Origin: Limihaloglobus sulfuriphilus
Lineage (GTDB): Bacteria > Planctomycetota > Phycisphaerae > Sedimentisphaerales > Sedimentisphaeraceae
Assembly: GCF_001999965.1 (NCBI RefSeq)
Contig: NZ_CP019646.1
Coordinates: 1,302,001 to 1,366,000, forward strand
Direction of reading: 5' to 3'
Length of the DNA stretch: 64,000 nt
The translations under genes and the position numbers were made by a program. How positions within the stretch are numbered: position 1 is the stretch's first letter; each line of letters begins with the position of its first letter. The notes below the pieces were generated by a model. It did no database searches, had not been told where the DNA came from, and saw nothing but the letters and a program-made list of their open reading frames with translations. Shown here piece after piece: positions 36,783-45,200 of the stretch.

Positions 36783-38213
36783 TCACAAACTATCAAATAT
36801 TTTGCCCGGATTCAAAATAAAATTCGGGTCAAGAGACTTTTTTATACTTTTAAGTATATTTAGATATTCATCAGAAACGAACATCGGCATATAATTTTTA
36901 CGTTTATGCCCTATGCCGTGCTCTCCTGATATACTTCCGCCAAGCTCGCTGGTCAGTTTGTACAGCCGTTCTAAAATTTCAGGCAGTACCTGGTGCCATT
37001 TTTCGTCGCTCCATTTCGGATCGGAGACAATCCTGGCGTGAAGGTTGCCGTCGCCGGCATGGCCGAAACACGGTATCATAACGCCGAAATTTTGTGCAAG
37101 CTGAGAAAGTTTCTCTACCATCTGAGCCATTGCCGCCGGCGGAACGACAATATCCTCACCGCTTTGGCGGCGGCTGATAACGTTGTATGCCTCGCCGATA
37201 TTACGCCGTACTTTCCAGATACGCTCTGAAGTTGTAACATTATCCGCCACATACACTTCAATCGCCCCATTTTCCATGCACATTTCACCAAGCGTCTCAT
37301 ACTCACTCTCAACATTTTCCCTGGAAGCCCCGTCAACAGTGATAATCACCATTGCACCGGAATCCTGGTATGGAATGCTCTCGTTGAGATATTCACACGC
37401 CTCGCGGCAGGCGGTTCTGTCCATAAATTCAATGCCGGTAGGAATTATGCCCGTGCCGGTAATAATCCTGGGGACAATGTTTATCGCTTCCTGAGAGCTT
37501 TTGAACAGACAAAGCAGATCAACCTGATATCTGGGCAGAGGAATGAGTTTAAGGACAATCTTGGAAAAAATTCCAAGCGTGCCTTCAGAACCGGTCATAA
37601 GCTGTATCATGTTATAGCCGGTAACATCCTTGATCAGTTTGCCTCCAAACCAAACAATATCGCCGTTTGGCATAACCGTCTCAAGCCCCAGCACATATCG
37701 GCCGGTAACGCCGTATTTGACGGCCTTGCCGCCGCCGGCGTTTTCAGCTACATTGCCGCCGATATAGCATGTTTCCATGCTCATTGGATAGCCGGCATAA
37801 AACAGCCCGTGAGGTTTTAGAAACTCGTTGATATCATTGGCAACCACTCCGGGCTCAACGGTCAGCATCATGTTTTCTTTGTCGAGCTCAAGTATTTCGT
37901 TCATACGGTCGCAGTGAAGAACTATACCGCCGTGAATCGGGACTGCACCGCCAGAGAGGCCTGAACCTGCGCCGCGAGGTGTTACAGGAAATCTGAATTC
38001 ATTGGCAAGTTTCATAATACGTGATATCTCGTCTGCTGTCCGCGGCCTTACAACAGCCTCTGGCATAGCGGCGTATTTCTTTTCGGGTATCTCGTCATGG
38101 GAATAGGGCTCAAGCCGCTCAGGGTCATTGTATATAACGAAGTTCTCGCCGACAATTTCTGACAAACTTGCCGCGATTTCGGGTGTTATTCTGTTGTATC
38201 TCATATCAGTCAA
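36783..38213 (-). CDS. FAD-linked (D-)lactate/glycolate dehydrogenase, GlcD-type
   Basis: 476 residues. VVRPRTADEISRIMKLANEF and FPVTPRGAGSGLSGGAVP form the PCMH FAD-binding domain; GGNVAENAGGG and GSEGTLGIFSKIVL follow; the C-terminal domain ends with CFGHAGDGNLHARI and GEHGIGHKRKNYM, the vanillyl-alcohol-oxidase-like lactate/glycolate site. Overlaps etfA by 8 bp and lies after etfB-etfA, the order of lctBCD in Acetobacterium, where LctD oxidises lactate with NAD+ driven by reduced ferredoxin (known). D-lactate is the likeliest substrate; glycolate or a 2-hydroxyglutarate is possible. Confidence 0.9.
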   Translation of the reverse strand: MTDMRYNRITPEIAASLSEIVGENFVIYNDPERLEPYSHDEIPEKKYAAMPEAVVRPRTADEISRIMKLANEFRFPVTPRGAGSGLSGGAVPIHGGIVLHCDRMNEILELDKENMMLTVEPGVVANDINEFLKPHGLFYAGYPMSMETCYIGGNVAENAGGGKAVKYGVTGRYVLGLETVMPNGDIVWFGGKLIKDVTGYNMIQLMTGSEGTLGIFSKIVLKLIPLPRYQVDLLCLFKSSQEAINIVPRIITGTGIIPTGIEFMDRTACREACEYLNESIPYQDSGAMVIITVDGASRENVESEYETLGEMCMENGAIEVYVADNVTTSERIWKVRRNIGEAYNVISRRQSGEDIVVPPAAMAQMVEKLSQLAQNFGVMIPCFGHAGDGNLHARIVSDPKWSDEKWHQVLPEILERLYKLTSELGGSISGEHGIGHKRKNYMPMFVSDEYLNILKSIKKSLDPNFILNPGKIFDSL

Positions 38214-39219
38214 CTACACCTCCACTGCGTATTTGCTGTGTTAAAGCAGGAACAACTTCAAACAAATCTCCGACAATCCCGAAATCCGCGATTTTAAAAA
38301 TCTGCGCTTCAGGATCGCTGTTTATAGCGATAATGGTCTCTGCGGTCTGCATTCCGGCAAGGTGCTGGATTGCGCCGCTGACACCGATTCCTATATACAG
38401 TTTCGGGCTTATGGTGATTCCGCTTAGGCCAATCTGGTGAGGGTATGAAAGCCAGCCGCGGTCAACAACATCCCGTGTCGCGCCGACAGCCGCGTCAAGG
38501 GCATCTGCTAATTCGTAAATCATAGGGAGGTTATCAGCTTTTTTTATGCCGCGTCCAACAACGACCACCCTGTCAGAATCCGCCAGTGAAACCTGATCGC
38601 CGCTTGACTCAAAACCGAGATACTCAACGCCTGTTGTAAACCATTGATCTTCGGGCAGGATATCTTCAATCAGCATTTTGGATTTTTGGGCCGGCTGTGC
38701 GGGCTTTGTTGAATGTGGACGGACAGTTGCCATCTGGGGCCGATGCGCCGGCGTTTTGATGGTAGCCATTATGTTGCCCCCGATTGCCGGCCTGGTCTGG
38801 TGAAGCCCGCCGCTCTCGGGGTCGATTGCCAGGCCTGTACAATCGGCTGTCAGGCCGGTATTAGCCTTTATCGCGGCATACGGCATCAGTGTTCTGCCGG
38901 TAGATGTCGCGCCGGCTATGATGACCTCGGGCCTGTATTTGCTTATTACAACATCCATAACCCTTGCGTAAGGCTCAACATTGAAATCTTTCAGCCGTTC
39001 ATCTCTGCATACCGCCGCCAAATCCAATCCGCATCTGCCGAGCCGGTGAAGCTCATCATCTGTTATATCTCCGCCAAAAAGCATCGCGCAAAGCCGGCAA
39101 CCCCTCTGATCCGCCAGTTCTCTGCCGCGGGTTATCAGCTCAAACGATATCCGCTCAAGCCTGCCCTCTTTCTGCTGGGCCAGTATCCATATATCTTTAT
39201 ATTCAAGCAGTTTATCCAT
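38206..39219 (-). CDS. etfA: Electron transfer flavoprotein alpha subunit
   Basis: The start is set at ATG 39219, one base after the etfB stop, with GGGAG before it; a longer frame upstream lacks homology. The C-terminal half has the FAD motifs VVVGRGIKKADNLPMI, AAVGATRDVVDRGWL, PHQIGLSGITISPKLYIGIGVSGAIQH and INSDPEAQIFKIADFGIVGD. The N-terminal ferredoxin domain seen in some bifurcating EtfA proteins is absent: no Cys cluster. About 337 residues. It passes electrons from the dehydrogenase through EtfB. Confidence 0.93.
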   Translation of the reverse strand: MDKLLEYKDIWILAQQKEGRLERISFELITRGRELADQRGCRLCAMLFGGDITDDELHRLGRCGLDLAAVCRDERLKDFNVEPYARVMDVVISKYRPEVIIAGATSTGRTLMPYAAIKANTGLTADCTGLAIDPESGGLHQTRPAIGGNIMATIKTPAHRPQMATVRPHSTKPAQPAQKSKMLIEDILPEDQWFTTGVEYLGFESSGDQVSLADSDRVVVVGRGIKKADNLPMIYELADALDAAVGATRDVVDRGWLSYPHQIGLSGITISPKLYIGIGVSGAIQHLAGMQTAETIIAINSDPEAQIFKIADFGIVGDLFEVVPALTQQIRSGGVVD

Positions 39220-39220
39220 C

Positions 39221-40012
39221 TTAGGCAGTCTCCCTGAGCTTTTCCGCCAAAGCCTTAACAGCCGCCGCAGTTTTGGTTTCGCTGCGGGGTTTCTCGATCC
39301 TGCATTGCCGCGAGACTTTGGGGCGGTCAATCTTGACAACACGCGTCGGCGAGCCCTTGAGTCCGACAGATTCAGGTTTTATACCCAAATATTCGGCAGT
39401 CCAGGTTGGAATATCGAGATTTTTAGCGCGTTTTTTGCCCCGAAGTGTCGGCAGTCCGGGCTCTGCGATTTCTTTAACGACCGTCAGAACACACGGCATA
39501 CTACATGACAAACTCTCGTAGCCGTCTTCTATTAGCCGCCGGACAGTGCAGCTGCCTTCGTTGATGGAGACCTTGCTAAGATAGGTCAAAACCGGAATAT
39601 CCAGCCACGCGGCGATCCCCGGGCCCACCTGGCCGGTGTCGCCGTCAACCGCCCTCTCGCCGCAAATAATTATGGTATAAGAACCTATACGTTTTACCGC
39701 CTCTGACAGAACATAGCTGGTCGCCCAGGTATCAGAGCCGGCAAAGCATTTATCGCTGAGCAGTACAGCCTCATCGATACCCATCGAAACCGCTTCCCGC
39801 AGTGCATCCGCGGCTTTTGCCGGCCCCATAGACAACGCTATAGTCTTTGCGCCGCAAGAACCGGCAAGCCGGATCGCCGTTTCTATCGCATACAAATCCA
39901 GCGGATTGACAATCGCTTCTACACCTTCGCGTATAACTGTGCCTGTCTTCTCGTCCATGCGGACATTGCGAATGTCGGGAACCTGTTTTATTGGTACAAT
40001 TATATTCATCAA
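39221..40012 (-). CDS. etfB: Electron transfer flavoprotein beta subunit
   Basis: 263 residues. MMNIIVPIKQVPD at the start, NPLDLYAIETAIRLAG, CGERAVDGDTGQVGPGIAAWLDIP (the EtfB signature) and a C-terminal VGLKGSPTRVVKI. Bifurcating EtfB proteins keep a flavin in the domain that carries DGDTGQVG; whether this pair bifurcates cannot be decided by eye. First gene of the etfB-etfA-glcD operon. Confidence 0.94.
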   Translation of the reverse strand: MMNIIVPIKQVPDIRNVRMDEKTGTVIREGVEAIVNPLDLYAIETAIRLAGSCGAKTIALSMGPAKAADALREAVSMGIDEAVLLSDKCFAGSDTWATSYVLSEAVKRIGSYTIIICGERAVDGDTGQVGPGIAAWLDIPVLTYLSKVSINEGSCTVRRLIEDGYESLSCSMPCVLTVVKEIAEPGLPTLRGKKRAKNLDIPTWTAEYLGIKPESVGLKGSPTRVVKIDRPKVSRQCRIEKPRSETKTAAAVKALAEKLRETA

Positions 40013-40185
40013 TTATCTTTGTTGTTTAAATTAGAAACGAATATCAATAGTCTTGATTTCTTTAAAACGAGCTTTTAAAGTTCAAACAGAACGCTCTTGA
40101 AAAAATTATACACATTTTCCGGTTGATTTCATTGACTGTTTTCTTTTTTTTGCAGACTTGCCTGCGATTTACAGAAAAGTTATCC

Positions 40186-41301
40186 TCAATTTGGCAAAAA
40201 GACAAAGAAAGTGCTTCCCTGGCCGACCTTGCTTTCAACCCACATCTTTCCTTTATGTGCCAGGACAATTTTCTGTGCTATTGCCAGACCAAGGCCGGTG
40301 CTTTTTTCACCAGAGGTGTTTTTAACACTGGCTTTTTTAAAAGCCTCGAATATGCAGCCCAATTCTTCCTGGGGGATACCTTGGCCCTGGTCGCTAACTG
40401 AAAAGACAATTCCGTCATTGGTCTCTTCAAGAGATATCGTTATTGTTGTTTCAGAATACGAAAATTTTAAGGCATTGGTAATTAGATTGATCAATACCTG
40501 CTGTATTTTTTGTGAGTCAAAAGATATATTCTTTACAGATTCCGGCAGATTAACCTTTAGAGTAATATTCTTTTTATCAGCTCCCAGTTTGCTTAATGAG
40601 GCAACATACTCAATAAATTCAGCAGGATTTACATCTTCCATCTTCAGCTGCATTTTCCCGGATTCTATTACTGAAAAATCGAGTAAATCATTGAGCAGCC
40701 TGAGCATAAAATCACACTGAGAGCCTATAGTGTTGAGTTTATAAATAAAATCCGAATCAAGTGATTTTTTCGCGGCATCCTTCAACAGCAATTCACTGAA
40801 TATGCGAATCGCACCTATAGGATTTCTGAGGTCGTGTGCAGCCATACCAAGAAAACTGTTTTTTAAGTCGTTTAACTTTTTCAGCTGGGCGTTTGATTTA
40901 TTAAGCTGCCTGCTTACATTAGCTAATTCACGATTTGTTTCAATCAGACATTTTTCAAAATTCCTGCTATCCTGCAAATCTATTTCACCAAAAACTGCAA
41001 TGCTATTACTGATTTTATGAAAAGAAAAATACATAGAAACTGCGTTCGCTGAGCCAGATTTTAATGTAAGAAGATGTTTGCGGCCGCTGCTGAGATAGTC
41101 ATCAAGTTTGATATCACTGGTAAAGATATCTGTGATATTCATATCTGTTATACTGCGGCTGACAATTTCCTGAGCTGCTATGTTTGATTCAATTATATTG
41201 CCGGATTCATCGCAAATAACTAAGAAATTTGCTGTTGACTCCGTTATAAGTTTACAAAGATGGTCTTTTATTGTAGAGCTGTTTATTATGGAATGGCTCA
41301 T
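40186..41301 (-). CDS. Soluble PAS-type sensor histidine kinase
   Basis: 371 residues and no membrane segment. Residues 20-110 look like a PAS sensor (NFLVICDESGNIIESN); residues 115-150 form a coiled coil; the H-box is SFLGMAAHDLRNPIGAIRIFSELLL near residue 165, and the ATPase domain has LITNALKFS (N-box), VSDQGQGIP (G1) and GEKSTGLGLAIAQKIV (G2). It is the third gene of a cassette, 15 bp after the 146-residue protein and two genes after the B12-binding protein. No response regulator is encoded nearby, so its target is elsewhere or is one of its partners. Confidence 0.92.
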   Translation of the reverse strand: MSHSIINSSTIKDHLCKLITESTANFLVICDESGNIIESNIAAQEIVSRSITDMNITDIFTSDIKLDDYLSSGRKHLLTLKSGSANAVSMYFSFHKISNSIAVFGEIDLQDSRNFEKCLIETNRELANVSRQLNKSNAQLKKLNDLKNSFLGMAAHDLRNPIGAIRIFSELLLKDAAKKSLDSDFIYKLNTIGSQCDFMLRLLNDLLDFSVIESGKMQLKMEDVNPAEFIEYVASLSKLGADKKNITLKVNLPESVKNISFDSQKIQQVLINLITNALKFSYSETTITISLEETNDGIVFSVSDQGQGIPQEELGCIFEAFKKASVKNTSGEKSTGLGLAIAQKIVLAHKGKMWVESKVGQGSTFFVFLPN

Positions 41302-41316
41302 GAGCTTATGAATCCT

Positions 41317-41757
41317 TCATGATCCGGATTCAACCATGTTTGAAAATACGGGAATGTTAACGATCAGATAGTTGTAAAATGGCACAATCTCGTCATAGGC
41401 CTTGTTTGAAAGCAGACTTTCCATAGCGGCAAGCCAGGCATTGAGCTGAGCAGGCCAATAGGTCTGGTGGAAGTTATGAGAACGATATGCTCTGAAAACC
41501 CACAACACAGTCTCTACCAGAACCTGAGGGTCATAAAATTTGAACATAGACTCCATGAAAAGAGCGTGGTTTTTGTGGTTATCCTGCATCATTGCTTTAT
41601 TGCCTTCTCCAATAAGTCTTATTAAGTCCGGTCTGGAAATAAGAATACGGTCAACCTCCGAAACAAGTTTAGCCCGTTTTTGAGCATACTCATTAGCCGC
41701 CTGCTCAGAGGGTTGTCTAAGCTGTTTTGCAGATTCAAGAAGGTCTGATTTACTCAT
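41317..41757 (-). CDS. Helical protein of the B12-kinase cassette, unrecognised
   Basis: 146 residues, all-helical by appearance, no signal peptide or membrane segment. The middle and end contain several aromatics and His (NHKNHALFMESMFKFYD, WVFRAYRSHNFHQTYW, AWLAAMESLL), as in small cofactor-binding helical domains, but I do not recognise the family. It lies 15 bp before the kinase and 69 bp after the B12-binding gene, so it is probably the link between them. No Cys is present. Confidence 0.8.
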   Translation of the reverse strand: MSKSDLLESAKQLRQPSEQAANEYAQKRAKLVSEVDRILISRPDLIRLIGEGNKAMMQDNHKNHALFMESMFKFYDPQVLVETVLWVFRAYRSHNFHQTYWPAQLNAWLAAMESLLSNKAYDEIVPFYNYLIVNIPVFSNMVESGS

Positions 41758-41826
41758 TTTGATCTCCTCTTTAGGATAGTAATTATTTTAGAGCCGCGGC
41801 CGATTGAGCTATCGTCTTTTTTATAT

Positions 41827-42459
41827 TTAATACTCTTTGGTCACTGTTTCGAGAGTAATAATTGAGTCGATAATATTCACCTGCGGATGCCCCGAAAGTT
41901 TCTCTTTGCCTCCCCATGAAAAAGCCTGGCCTCCAACAACAATTTCCTGATTTGGAAAAGACGCGGAAACTACCTCAATCGTTTCTATTAAATACGGAAT
42001 ACTGAAGTACAAACTTACGGACAACCCAAGTAAATCTGGTTTTTTCTCTTCAATCATACAGAGAAGGTCATGAGTAGGGGTATTAGCACCCAGAAAATAA
42101 CTGTCCCAGCCGTTGAGTTCAAAAATATCGGCTGCCATTTTTGCTCCAAGCTGATGATATTCATTAGGCGTGCAGCATACAATAGCACTTCTGTCAATAT
42201 GGTCGGCTGAAAAAATGATTGGATATACAAGATTCAGCAGCCCTTCGGTTACGGCAGTTGCCATATGCTCAACAGCAACAGATATCTGATTGTTCTGCCA
42301 CAACTGCCCGACTTCATACATACTCCGTTGAAAGAGGCCCGTATATAATTCATACACGGGTGTTTCGTGCTCAATAAGTCTTTCGACAATTTCAGTGCAG
42401 CCTTTTTTATTTCCTGAAATCAGGTCAGAAAGATAACTATCATAAAGACTTGAAAGCAT
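41827..42459 (-). CDS. B12-binding sensor protein with CarH-type light motif
   Basis: 210 residues. Residues 1-85 are a B12-binding-2-type helical bundle containing LWQNNQISVAVEHMAT: Trp, nine residues, then Glu-His. This Wx9EH signature marks the adenosylcobalamin photoreceptors of the CarH type (known). Residues 88-205 are the Rossmann-type B12 domain with NEYHQLGAK, matching ExHxxG with the lower axial His, and GVQAFSWGG-like VVGGQAFSWGG near the end. There is no MerR-type DNA-binding domain, which CarH has; so output must pass through the downstream helical protein and histidine kinase. An alternative is a corrinoid protein for methyl transfer, but no methyltransferase is near. Confidence 0.85.
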   Translation of the reverse strand: MLSSLYDSYLSDLISGNKKGCTEIVERLIEHETPVYELYTGLFQRSMYEVGQLWQNNQISVAVEHMATAVTEGLLNLVYPIIFSADHIDRSAIVCCTPNEYHQLGAKMAADIFELNGWDSYFLGANTPTHDLLCMIEEKKPDLLGLSVSLYFSIPYLIETIEVVSASFPNQEIVVGGQAFSWGGKEKLSGHPQVNIIDSIITLETVTKEY

Positions 42460-42516
42460 TTATGTTCCTTTAGCTTACTAAAAAATATCAGTAAATATTC
42501 AATCTAAACTGAAAAT

Positions 42517-43032
42517 CTACTTTTTAGCAGGTGTCAGGACGACTATCATCCTGCGTCCTATAAGCTTAGGCTCCTTGTCAGGTTTTGCGATATCTGAGAG
42601 TGATTCAATAACAGATACCATAAGCTCCCTGCCCTGATCAACGTGCATCATCTCACGGCCGCGAAAACGCATGGTAAACTGTACCTTATGCCCTTTTTCA
42701 AGGAATTTACGGGCATGGCCAACCTTTACATTCTTGTCATTCTCACCGATTTCAGGCCCTAAACGCAGTTCCTTCTGTGTGGTTGAGTGATGACTTTTCT
42801 GATTCTGCTTGGCCTTGCGCTTTTGCTGATAAAGCCACTTTCCATAATCCATTATCCTGCACACTGGAGGTTCAACGTTTGGAGATACTTCGACCAGGTC
42901 CAGACCTGCATCTGAAGCCATAAACATTGCCTCTCTGATGTCAACAACACCTATCTGCTGGTTATCCTGGTCTATAAGGCGAACTTTTTTCGACCTTATG
43001 GCCCTGTTGACTCGTAATTCCTGCTTGCTAAT
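42517..43032 (-). CDS. infC: Translation initiation factor IF-3, ATT start
   Basis: The first ATG (42927) would cut off the N-terminal domain. Reading upstream in frame gives RVNRAIRSKKVRLIDQDN and GVVDIREAMFMASDAGLDLVEV, all typical IF-3, and the frame begins at ATT (43032-43030) with AAAGGT 6 nt before. ATT is the start codon of infC in E. coli too, where it permits IF-3 to repress its own translation (known). Total 171 residues. C-terminal FRGREMMHVDQGRELM is conserved. Lies 86 bp after thrS, the common order. Confidence 0.92.
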   Translation of the reverse strand: MSKQELRVNRAIRSKKVRLIDQDNQQIGVVDIREAMFMASDAGLDLVEVSPNVEPPVCRIMDYGKWLYQQKRKAKQNQKSHHSTTQKELRLGPEIGENDKNVKVGHARKFLEKGHKVQFTMRFRGREMMHVDQGRELMVSVIESLSDIAKPDKEPKLIGRRMIVVLTPAKK

Positions 43033-43118
43033 AGTTTAACCTTTCAAAATTAACTGCTGGTGAAAGCGTAATTTCCGCTTTAACCAAATAACTTTTCTAA
43101 TCGTTACCATTTAACGAT

Positions 43119-45041
43119 TTAAATGCTGAAATCGGTTTCCAGCGACCTTGAATCTATTTTATCTCTAAGTATAGCGATAAATTGCGATACTGGAATAGTT
43201 TTATTTTCTTTTACGCCGCGTATCCGGACATTGACCGCATTTTCCTGGGCCTCTTTGGGGCCGACAACAAGCATATAAGGCGGCTTTTCAGCGTGGCCTT
43301 TGGCGATTTTAATCCCGATTTTATCAGGCGACTTGTCAACAGAAGAACGAATTCCGGCATCTTTAAGCTGTTGGCGTATCTTGTCAGCGTAATCAGCCGT
43401 TTTATCGCTTATCGGCAGAATTCGAACATGTTCAGGTGCCAGCCATGGAGGCATTGAGCCGGCGTAATGCTCAATCAGGATACCCATAAACCGCTCAAGT
43501 GAGCCGAGTATCGCCCTGTGGAGCATGACGGGCGTCTTCTCGGTATTGTCCGAATCTGTGTACTCCAGCTCGAACCGCTGCGGCATGGAGAAGTCAAGCT
43601 GTATAGTTCCCAGCTGCCAGCTCCTGCCAATGCAGTCTTCAATATGAAAATCAATCTTGGGGCCGTAGAATGCGCCGTCGCCCTCGTTGACTTTGAAATC
43701 TATCTGCTTATGCTCAAGAGCGGATCTAAGGGCGTTAGTAGATTTTTCCCATATCTCATCTGAGCCGATATGTTTTTCGGGTTTTGTCGAGAGTTCAACG
43801 TGAAAATCTTCAAACCCAAATGCCTTGTAAATTGCGTAAATCATATCGATTATGCTTATTACTTCGCTCTCTATCTGAGAGGGAGTACAGAAAACATGGG
43901 CATCATCCTGGGTAAACTGGCGAACACGCACAAGCCCGTGCAGAGCTCCGCTGGCCTCGAAACGGTGCACAAGCCCCAGCTCAGCCATGCGGATTGGGAA
44001 TTCACGGTAAGAGTGCTTATTACTCTTGTAAACCAGACAGCAGCCCGGGCAGTTCATCGGCTTGATGGCGTAATCAACATCGTCAACGCTGGTAAAGTAC
44101 ATATTTTCCTGATAGTTATCCCAGTGCCCGCTGCGGTGCCAGAGCTGCTCATTCAGCATTATCGGGGTCTTTATTTCCGCATAGTCATACTCATCGTGAA
44201 GCTCTTTCCAGAAATCGATCACGGCATTCCATATTACCATGCCCTTGGGATGCAGAAAAGCAAATCCCGGCCCTTCTTCGTGAAAACTGAAAAGATCAAG
44301 CTGTTTGCCAAGCACCCTGTGGTCGCGTTTTTTGGCCTCTTCTATCCTTGTAAGATATTCGTTGAGGGCTTTTTTGTCAGGCCATGTTGTGCCGTAAACA
44401 CGCTGAAGCACTTTTTGTGTCGAATCGCCGTGCCAGTACGCTCCGGCAACACTCATCACCTTAAACGTCCCAATACGTGAGGTTGAGGGCACGTGCGGGC
44501 CGCGGCAGAGATCCTCAAAACCGAAGCCGTGCGAATAGAAACTCATAACATCGCCATCCGCCCTATTGATGTTGTCAGTTTTGTACCTGTCGCCGACGAC
44601 ATGCGCCAGCGCTTCATCACGGGTCATCTCAACTCGTTTGTACGGCAGGTCAGCCTTTGCGATTTCTGCCATTCTCGCTTCGATTTTCTCAAAATCCTCC
44701 GGAGTAATCGGCGTATCAAGGTCAATATCATAATAGAAACCATCACGGACGGCAGGCCCGTAAACTAATTTAGCATCAGGCCATAGGTCGCATATAGCCT
44801 CCGCCATGACATGCGCGCAGCTGTGACGCATAAGCTCGAGGCCCGCTTCGTCACGGGCTGTGACAACGTTCATCTGGCAGTCGCCGCTTATGGGCGTACT
44901 CAAATCAACCATCTTTCCATCGATGTATGCCGCCAGCGCCGCCTTGGCCAGCCCGGGGCCGATCTGTTTAACAGCATCAAGGACTGTTGCCCCGTCTGCC
45001 ACTTCGAGTATTTTACCGTCTGGTAACTTTACATTTGCCAT
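43119..45041 (-). CDS. thrS: Threonyl-tRNA synthetase
   Basis: 640 residues. N-terminal TGS domain (VKLPDGKILEVADGATVLDAV), editing domain with HSCAHVMAEAI (HxxxH) and a later Cys-containing GPHVPSTSRIG, class II catalytic core with MNCPGCCLVYK (zinc Cys), RVRQFTQDDAHVFC and HRAILGSLERFMGILIEHY, and the anticodon-binding domain at the end. Two hairpins in its leader suggest regulation. First of a run that continues with infC. Confidence 0.97.
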   Translation of the reverse strand: MANVKLPDGKILEVADGATVLDAVKQIGPGLAKAALAAYIDGKMVDLSTPISGDCQMNVVTARDEAGLELMRHSCAHVMAEAICDLWPDAKLVYGPAVRDGFYYDIDLDTPITPEDFEKIEARMAEIAKADLPYKRVEMTRDEALAHVVGDRYKTDNINRADGDVMSFYSHGFGFEDLCRGPHVPSTSRIGTFKVMSVAGAYWHGDSTQKVLQRVYGTTWPDKKALNEYLTRIEEAKKRDHRVLGKQLDLFSFHEEGPGFAFLHPKGMVIWNAVIDFWKELHDEYDYAEIKTPIMLNEQLWHRSGHWDNYQENMYFTSVDDVDYAIKPMNCPGCCLVYKSNKHSYREFPIRMAELGLVHRFEASGALHGLVRVRQFTQDDAHVFCTPSQIESEVISIIDMIYAIYKAFGFEDFHVELSTKPEKHIGSDEIWEKSTNALRSALEHKQIDFKVNEGDGAFYGPKIDFHIEDCIGRSWQLGTIQLDFSMPQRFELEYTDSDNTEKTPVMLHRAILGSLERFMGILIEHYAGSMPPWLAPEHVRILPISDKTADYADKIRQQLKDAGIRSSVDKSPDKIGIKIAKGHAEKPPYMLVVGPKEAQENAVNVRIRGVKENKTIPVSQFIAILRDKIDSRSLETDFSI

Positions 45042-45064
45042 TATTGAGTTTCTTTCCTGTGGAA

Positions 45065-45113
45065 GTCAGCCTTTTGAGCTGACAAACTTAAATAGAACAG
45101 TCATAAGGACTGT
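45065..45113 (-). promoter_or_regulatory. Two hairpins in the thrS leader
   Basis: Hairpin 1: ACAGTC/GACTGT at 45097-45113, loop CTTAT on the minus strand. Hairpin 2: GTCAGC/GCTGAC at 45065-45083, loop of 7 nt. Hairpin 2 ends just before the AGGAAAG ribosome-binding site. A TATAAT -10 box lies at 45151-45146. E. coli thrS is repressed through leader hairpins that mimic tRNA-Thr (known); these loops do not contain an obvious Thr anticodon. Confidence 0.5.
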
Positions 45114-45200
45114 ATTATCTTTAACTTAAAACCTGCCCTAAACATATTATAACCGGACAGTCTAAACATTATTTTAGGTTAAAATATATCCGCAACAGGG

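Noticed and set aside
38206-39342. EtfA starting at 39342
   Set aside because: The first 41 codons overlap etfB in another frame and read as basic, low-homology sequence; the ATG at 39219 fits the family and has a ribosome site.
42517-42927. infC starting at its first ATG (42927)
   Set aside because: This would remove the conserved N-terminal domain, which is encoded in frame upstream from an ATT with a ribosome site.
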